From: JANQEU01 sp965601455
GTDB taxonomy: Bacteria > Bacteroidota > Bacteroidia > Cytophagales > Cyclobacteriaceae
DNA: 64,000 bases
Assembly: GCA_965601455.1 (NCBI GenBank)
Contig: OZ271831.1
Coordinates: forward strand, 4,030,001-4,094,000
Direction: 5' to 3'
Shown here: positions 59,925 through 64,000 of the stretch, in pieces
How positions within the stretch are numbered: position 1 is the stretch's first letter
How the letters are laid out: each line of letters opens with the position of its first letter
Made by a program: the position numbers and the translations under genes
Notes under the pieces: generated by a model
The model's input: only the letters and a program-made list of their open reading frames with translations
Database searches by the model: none
Told to the model about the DNA's origin: nothing

Positions 59925-61189
59925 TAACCGTACTTTTCTTTCCACCTGGATCGTAAAAATTTTCGTAAATCCTCCTCCCTTGGGTTTTTTCCGGGATTGT
60001 AGAAATTAGTACCACTAATTTCCTTTGGTAAGAATTCCATATCTGCAAAGTTCCCCTCAAAAGCATGAGCGTATTTATAACCCTCACCGTAACCCTTGTC
60101 TTTCATGAGCTTCGTTGGAGAATTACGAATAGCCATTGGGATAGGAAGATCCCCTGATTGAGCTACTTCTCTTTGGGCTGAATTAATGGCCTCGTAACTG
60201 GCATTACTTTTTGGAGAACTCGCCAGGTAGGTGACACATTGACTCAGTATGATCCTTGATTCCGGATATCCGATAACGTTAACCGCCTGAAATGCACTGT
60301 TCGCCAGCACCAGGGCTGTTGGGTTAGCATTTCCGATATCCTCTGAGGCGAGGATAACCAATCGACGGGCAATAAACTTCACATCTTCGCCCCCTTCAAT
60401 CATCCGTGCCAGGTAATAGACTGCCGCATTTGGATCACTGCCCCGAATTGATTTGATAAATGCGGATATTACATCGTAGTGCATATCCCCTTTCTTGTCG
60501 TACAGGACTGTTTTTCTCTGAGCTACATCGATTACTTTATCATTGGTTAAGGAGACCTCTTCCTCTTCTTCAGATAAGACCACCTGCTCAAAAAGATTCA
60601 GAAGTTTTCGAGCATCTCCACCAGAAAGATTGAATAGAGCTTCAGTCTCTTTCAAAACAATCCGGTACTTTTTCATTTCGATGTCTTTTTCCATTGCTAA
60701 TTGAAGAATGGAATGTAAATCTTCTTTGGTAAGATGATTCAACGTGTAGACCTGTGCCCTGGAAAGAAGGGCCGAATTAACCTCAAAACTGGGATTTTCA
60801 GTTGTAGCTCCAATTAGAGTAATAGTACCTTTTTCAACAGCACCAAGTAGTGCATCTTGCTGAGCCTTGTTGAACCGATGTATTTCATCGATAAATAGAA
60901 TAGACTTGCTGCCAGGTCGTACCTTATTAATCACTTCCCGTACTTCTTTCACCCCAGCACTAATTGCACTGAGTGCCTGAAACGGAACTTTTACCTGATT
61001 TGCAATAATATTGGCTAGTGTCGTTTTGCCTGTTCCAGGAGGCCCCCAAAAAATTATAGAAGGAACTCTTCCTGCAGAAATAGAACGTCGGAGTACTCCT
61101 TCGGGACCAACAAGATGCTCCTGGCCTACAAGGTCATCAAGGGTTACCGGACGCATTCTTTCCGCAAGTGGTGTATGATCCTGGAACAT
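59921..61189 (-). CDS. rarA: Replication-associated recombination protein RarA (MgsA)
   Basis: A 422-residue AAA ATPase that acts at stalled replication forks and binds SSB. Walker A is GPPGTGKTT (49-57), Walker B LFIDEIHRFN, sensor 1 GATTENPSFEVN, and the C-terminal MgsA domain has DPNAAVYYLARMIEGGEDVK and ASEDIGNANP. Family length and motif order are normal. It flanks the GIY-YIG/repeat locus. Confidence 0.96.
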   Translation of the reverse strand: MFQDHTPLAERMRPVTLDDLVGQEHLVGPEGVLRRSISAGRVPSIIFWGPPGTGKTTLANIIANQVKVPFQALSAISAGVKEVREVINKVRPGSKSILFIDEIHRFNKAQQDALLGAVEKGTITLIGATTENPSFEVNSALLSRAQVYTLNHLTKEDLHSILQLAMEKDIEMKKYRIVLKETEALFNLSGGDARKLLNLFEQVVLSEEEEEVSLTNDKVIDVAQRKTVLYDKKGDMHYDVISAFIKSIRGSDPNAAVYYLARMIEGGEDVKFIARRLVILASEDIGNANPTALVLANSAFQAVNVIGYPESRIILSQCVTYLASSPKSNASYEAINSAQREVAQSGDLPIPMAIRNSPTKLMKDKGYGEGYKYAHAFEGNFADMEFLPKEISGTNFYNPGKNPREEDLRKFLRSRWKEKYGY

Positions 61190-61315
61190 GGGTTAAAGGT
61201 AATCCAACCTTCCATCTCAGCCAATCTCGAACACTGATAGAGTTCGATACCAACAATGGATCATAGTTCGTCAACACGAGTAACATAGAGGCCTACATCC
61301 ATCAACACTGCAAAA

Positions 61316-61401
61316 GGTAGATTTCTCCTTTCGTCGAAATGACCACAGGTATTTAGCAACTATTAATAGAACGTCATCTCGACCAATGGGAGAGATCTAC
61401 C
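61316..61401. repeat. BIME-like paired repeat, copy A
   Basis: Two inverted units of a roughly 30-bp sequence: the left one (61316-61344) begins GGTAGATTTCTC and ends TCGAAATGACC; the right one (61372-61401), read on the minus strand, begins GGTAGATCTCTC and ends TCGAGATGACG. Each unit has its own ATYTC/GARAT stem. A spacer of 27 bases separates them. Copy C is nearly identical across the whole length. Confidence 0.85.
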
Positions 61402-61488
61402 AACCAGCGTTTAAACCAAATACAATAAGTCGATGGTCAAGAAACTAGCCGTACTATTTATCACAGGAATGAACATAATTAAAAAGGA

Positions 61489-61518
61489 CGTCATCTCGAG
61501 AGAAGCAAGAGATCTACC
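61489..61518 (-). repeat. Single REP-like unit, copy B
   Basis: One minus-strand unit that starts GGTAGATCTCTTG and ends TCGAGATGACG, with the ATCTC/GAGAT stem. No partner unit follows, so it is solitary or truncated. It lies 70 bases before the GIY-YIG start codon. Confidence 0.8.
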
Positions 61519-61587
61519 AAAATGCTTAAACTCATTCAGAAAAAAGATATCATTATAGCTATATAGCGTTATTTGCTATATTTATTC

Positions 61588-61884
61588 ATGAGTAACCAAA
61601 ATTTCTTTGTGTATATCACAACCAACCCAAGAAAGACTGTTCTTTATGTGGGAGTTACGAATGACCTGAATAGGAGAATGAATGAACACTTCGAATCACG
61701 AGGAAATAGAAGGCACTTTGCCGGAAGATACTATTGCTATAACCTGATCTATTTTGAAAGATTTCAGTATCCAACACACGCAATTGAACGAGAAAAAGAA
61801 ATTAAGAAATGGAGCAGAGAAAAGAAGGAAAAACTAATAGCCACGAACAATCCCTCCTGGGCCATTCTTAATAAATCCATCTAA
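61588..61884 (+). CDS. Small GIY-YIG nuclease-domain protein
   Basis: A 98-residue protein from ATG 61588; an upstream TTG (61573) is unlikely. It is a stand-alone GIY-YIG domain of the UPF0213/YhbQ type: FFVYITTN and LYVGVTNDLNRRMNEHFES supply the paired VYI/YVG tyrosines and the catalytic Arg, HAIEREKEIKKW the metal-binding Glu, and NNPSWAIL the Asn. Such domains nick DNA. Repeat copies A, B and C surround it, so it may act on them (inference). Base composition is like its neighbours. Confidence 0.92.
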   Translation: MSNQNFFVYITTNPRKTVLYVGVTNDLNRRMNEHFESRGNRRHFAGRYYCYNLIYFERFQYPTHAIEREKEIKKWSREKKEKLIATNNPSWAILNKSI

Positions 61885-61907
61885 GCCCATGGCAGCTACA
61901 TTAAATT

Positions 61908-61990
61908 GGTGGATTTCTCTCGTCGAAATGACTACAGGTAGTTAGCAACTATAAATGGAACGTCATCTCGACCATCGGGAGGGATCTACC
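61908..61990. repeat. BIME-like paired repeat, copy C
   Basis: A left unit (61908-61933) starts GGTGGATTTCTC and ends TCGAAATGACT; an inverted right unit (61961-61990), read on the minus strand, starts GGTAGATCCCTCCC and ends TCGAGATGACG. Spacer and arms match copy A base for base except for scattered changes. It lies 24 bases after the GIY-YIG stop and 31 bases before the asnS stop. Confidence 0.85.
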
Positions 61991-62021
61991 AACAACATAT
62001 CCTTTCGAAACTTAGTCATAA

Positions 62022-63464
62022 CTAGAACTCACAATTCCCCGGTGTTCGAGGAAAAGGAATTACGTCTCGAATATTATTCATTCCGGTAACAAACTGAGTC
62101 ATTCGTTCAAATCCCAGTCCAAATCCACTGTGGGGCACCGTCCCAAACTTGCGAGTCTCCAGGTACCACCATAACTCTTCCTTAGGAATACCCATTTCAT
62201 CCATTCGGGTTGTCAATTTCTCAAGGCGTTCCTCCCTTTGCGATCCTCCTACAATTTCACCGATACCAGGGAAAAGTACATCCATTGCAGCTACAGTCTT
62301 ACCATCTTCATTCTGTCGCATGTAAAATGCTTTGATATCCCTCGGGTAGTCAAAAAGAATCACGGGTTTTTTGAAATGCTTCTCCACCAAAAATCTCTCA
62401 TGTTCCGATTGCAGATCGGCCCCCCACTCACTAATCACGAATTGGAATTTCTTTTTTTTATTTGGTTTTGAGTTTCGAAGTATATCAATAGCCTCGGTAT
62501 AGGATATCCTGACAAATTCATTATCAGCAACAAATTTCAACCGCTCTAGCAGGTTTAGCTCGTTCCTTTCATTTTGGGGCTTATTTTTCTCTTCCTGTAG
62601 CTCTCTGTTGTTTAGGAATTCAAGATCATCTATACAATTCTCTAAAACATTGGCTGCCAGGAACCTCAACATATCTTCTGCCAGGTCCATGTTGTCCTGA
62701 TTATCATAGAAAGCCATCTCTGGCTCCATCATCCAGAATTCTGCCAGGTGACGTGTGGTGTTTGAATTTTCCGCCCTAAATGTTGGGCCAAATGTATAAA
62801 TCTCGCTTACGGCAAGTGCTGCCAATTCGCCTTCAAGCTGACCAGAAACAGTCAGGTTCGTCTCTTTCTCAAAGAAGTCTTCCTTGAAGTCAATTTCCCC
62901 TTCTTCCGTTCTTGGAGGTTGACCTATATCTAACGTGGTTACTTTGAACGTCTCACCAGCTCCCTCCGCATCAGATGCGGTAATTATGGGTGTATTCAGA
63001 TAAAGAAACCCCTTTTTATGAAAATAGTCATGTATGGCGTATGCCATTTGATGTCGTATTCTCAAAACTGCACTAAAGGTATTTGTGCGTGGACGAAGGT
63101 GGGCGATCTCCCGAAGGAACTCCATGGAATGTCTTTTCGGTTGCAATGGGTACGTTTCGGGATCCGCATCTCCCAAAATCTCAATGCCTGAAGGAATCAT
63201 TTCGATTGCCTGACCAGCACCTTGTGATTCAACCAATATACCTGTAACCGATAAACTAGCACCTGTAGTCATACGCCGGATAGTCTCCTCATCGAATGAA
63301 GCCGGTTCGATAACCAACTGAAGGTTCTTGATAGTAGAACCATCATTCAACGCAACAAAAACAGCGTTTTTGCTTTCACGTTTTGTTCTTACCCATCCTT
63401 TGACTACAATTGGTTCGTCTCCGGCTGTTGATTGAAGGGCTACTTTGATTTTTGTTCTTCTCAT
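62022..63464 (-). CDS. asnS: Asparaginyl-tRNA synthetase
   Basis: A 480-residue class IIb synthetase. The N-terminal OB fold (about 15-115) has VKGWVRTKRESKNAVFVALN and is followed by the catalytic core with motif 2 FRAENSNTTRHLAEFWMMEP and motif 3 GFGLGFERMTQFVTG. Asn rather than Asp specificity follows from the FWMMEPE stretch and the family alignment. Standard length; housekeeping. Confidence 0.97.
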   Translation of the reverse strand: MRRTKIKVALQSTAGDEPIVVKGWVRTKRESKNAVFVALNDGSTIKNLQLVIEPASFDEETIRRMTTGASLSVTGILVESQGAGQAIEMIPSGIEILGDADPETYPLQPKRHSMEFLREIAHLRPRTNTFSAVLRIRHQMAYAIHDYFHKKGFLYLNTPIITASDAEGAGETFKVTTLDIGQPPRTEEGEIDFKEDFFEKETNLTVSGQLEGELAALAVSEIYTFGPTFRAENSNTTRHLAEFWMMEPEMAFYDNQDNMDLAEDMLRFLAANVLENCIDDLEFLNNRELQEEKNKPQNERNELNLLERLKFVADNEFVRISYTEAIDILRNSKPNKKKKFQFVISEWGADLQSEHERFLVEKHFKKPVILFDYPRDIKAFYMRQNEDGKTVAAMDVLFPGIGEIVGGSQREERLEKLTTRMDEMGIPKEELWWYLETRKFGTVPHSGFGLGFERMTQFVTGMNNIRDVIPFPRTPGNCEF

Positions 63465-63572
63465 GGGATGAGTTATCTAAAGGCAAGAAAATGAGGCGCA
63501 AAAAAACGATAATTTGCCGGCTTAATCAAAGAATAAGAGATTTTAGATAATTTTGATCAATAGGTCATTCGA

Positions 63573-64000
63573 ATGCAAAAACTCACCTTAACACAATCAC
63601 TCCAACAAAAGCTCTCTCCTCAGCAAATACAGTTTATCAAACTGTTGCAGGTTCCGACTGCCGAGTTGGATGCACGAGTGGAGTCTGAATTGGAAGAAAA
63701 CCCTGCTCTTGAAGAAGGTAAGGCTGAAGAAGAATCGACTTTGGAAAGCGAGGATTACGAAGACGATTTCGAATTAGATGACAACAACATAGAGGAATAC
63801 CTTCACGATGACTACAGTGGGTATAAAATGCAGGGAGATGGTGGAGGAAGCGACGATGACGACAAGGAAATACCAGTTTCTATCGGCACGACTCTGCATG
63901 AGCAATTGGTATCGCAACTTGGGTATCTAAAATTGGATGAAAGACAGAACGTCCTTGCGAAACACCTGGTCGGTAGCATCGACAACGATGGCTACATTCG
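63573..64000 (+). CDS. rpoN: RNA polymerase sigma-54 factor RpoN, N-terminal part
   Basis: The gene runs off the right edge; 142 codons are visible. The Gln/Leu-rich activator-interacting region I is LTLTQSLQQKLSPQQIQFIK, followed by ELEENPALEE, a characteristic RpoN motif, then an acidic linker (region II) and the start of the core-binding domain (LHEQLVSQLGYLKLDERQ). It is divergent to asnS with a 108-base gap. No sigma-54 (-24/-12) promoter was noticed in the window. Confidence 0.95.
   Translation, partial: MQKLTLTQSLQQKLSPQQIQFIKLLQVPTAELDARVESELEENPALEEGKAEEESTLESEDYEDDFELDDNNIEEYLHDDYSGYKMQGDGGGSDDDDKEIPVSIGTTLHEQLVSQLGYLKLDERQNVLAKHLVGSIDNDGYI

Larger units (their letters stand above)
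61190..61587 (+). other. 398-base gap with repeat units upstream of the GIY-YIG gene
   Basis: No gene is seen. From left to right it holds a small inverted repeat TCGAAC/GTTCGA (61227-61247), paired unit A (61316-61401), single unit B (61489-61518) and an AT-rich promoter-like stretch with TATAGC/GCTATA inverted around 7 bases (61562-61580). Confidence 0.7.

Noticed and set aside
61316..61990. CRISPR array from the repeated units
   Set aside because: Units are inverted, of unequal spacing and flank a nuclease gene; spacers are also repeated rather than unique, and no cas genes are present.

Overview
The window is a gene-dense chromosomal segment of a Bacteroidota bacterium, most likely of the order Cytophagales. 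The evidence is a DUF4290 gene beside murA, a DUF2851 protein, a family-2 OMP decarboxylase, several copies of the Bacteroidota -7 promoter element TAnnTTTG, few Shine-Dalgarno sequences, and many Sec-secreted proteins and lipoproteins. No rRNA, tRNA, CRISPR array, prophage or classical insertion sequence was recognised. The assignment to order is inference.

1-9370 is mostly housekeeping: the end of ftsK, lolA, pyrF, DUF2851, a polytopic membrane protein, a NeuD-type acyltransferase, trhO, a nucleoside phosphorylase and a histidine kinase/response regulator pair. A cluster of CCGATGACA half-sites (9396-9450) precedes a small secreted protein. 9981-22240 holds a GH2-like binding protein, a GH113-like glycosidase, murA-DUF4290, a RidA/PepP/GT9 operon, an M16 peptidase, an O-methyltransferase, an MltD-like LysM protein, and dnaX, which is split by an A10 slippery tract.

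22356-35761 carries secreted proteins (beta-lactamase-fold lipoprotein, DUF1080 protein plus sugar dehydrogenase/cytochrome c), a CHASE2 protein with a FecR-like partner, and a four-gene meaB-btuFCD-like operon whose ATGA overlaps suggest that corrinoid uptake is tied to methylmalonyl-CoA mutase maintenance. 36071-40232 is a redox region: a flavoprotein and a polyferredoxin membrane protein, facing a MarR, DOMON and NTF2-like set with a shared palindromic candidate operator. 41297-44249 is a permease-PadR pair with two matching inverted repeats in front.

45499-51888 includes a GH13 lipoprotein, amtB with a PII protein lacking Tyr51, and a compact malonate module (ACSF3/MatB-like synthetase, madL, madM). 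Then follow a CE1-like esterase, the selU-selD selenouridine pair, a lipoprotein ADP-ribosylglycohydrolase, an MFS transporter, a zinc alcohol dehydrogenase, a DUF3050 protein, rarA, asnS and the start of rpoN.

The strongest candidate for a little-described system lies between rarA and asnS. There a small GIY-YIG nuclease gene is flanked by five copies of a roughly 30-bp REP-like hairpin unit, two pairs of which form BIME-like inverted arrangements. The second strongest is dnaX, where the reading frame as read stops directly after A10 and full-length tau would need slippage.
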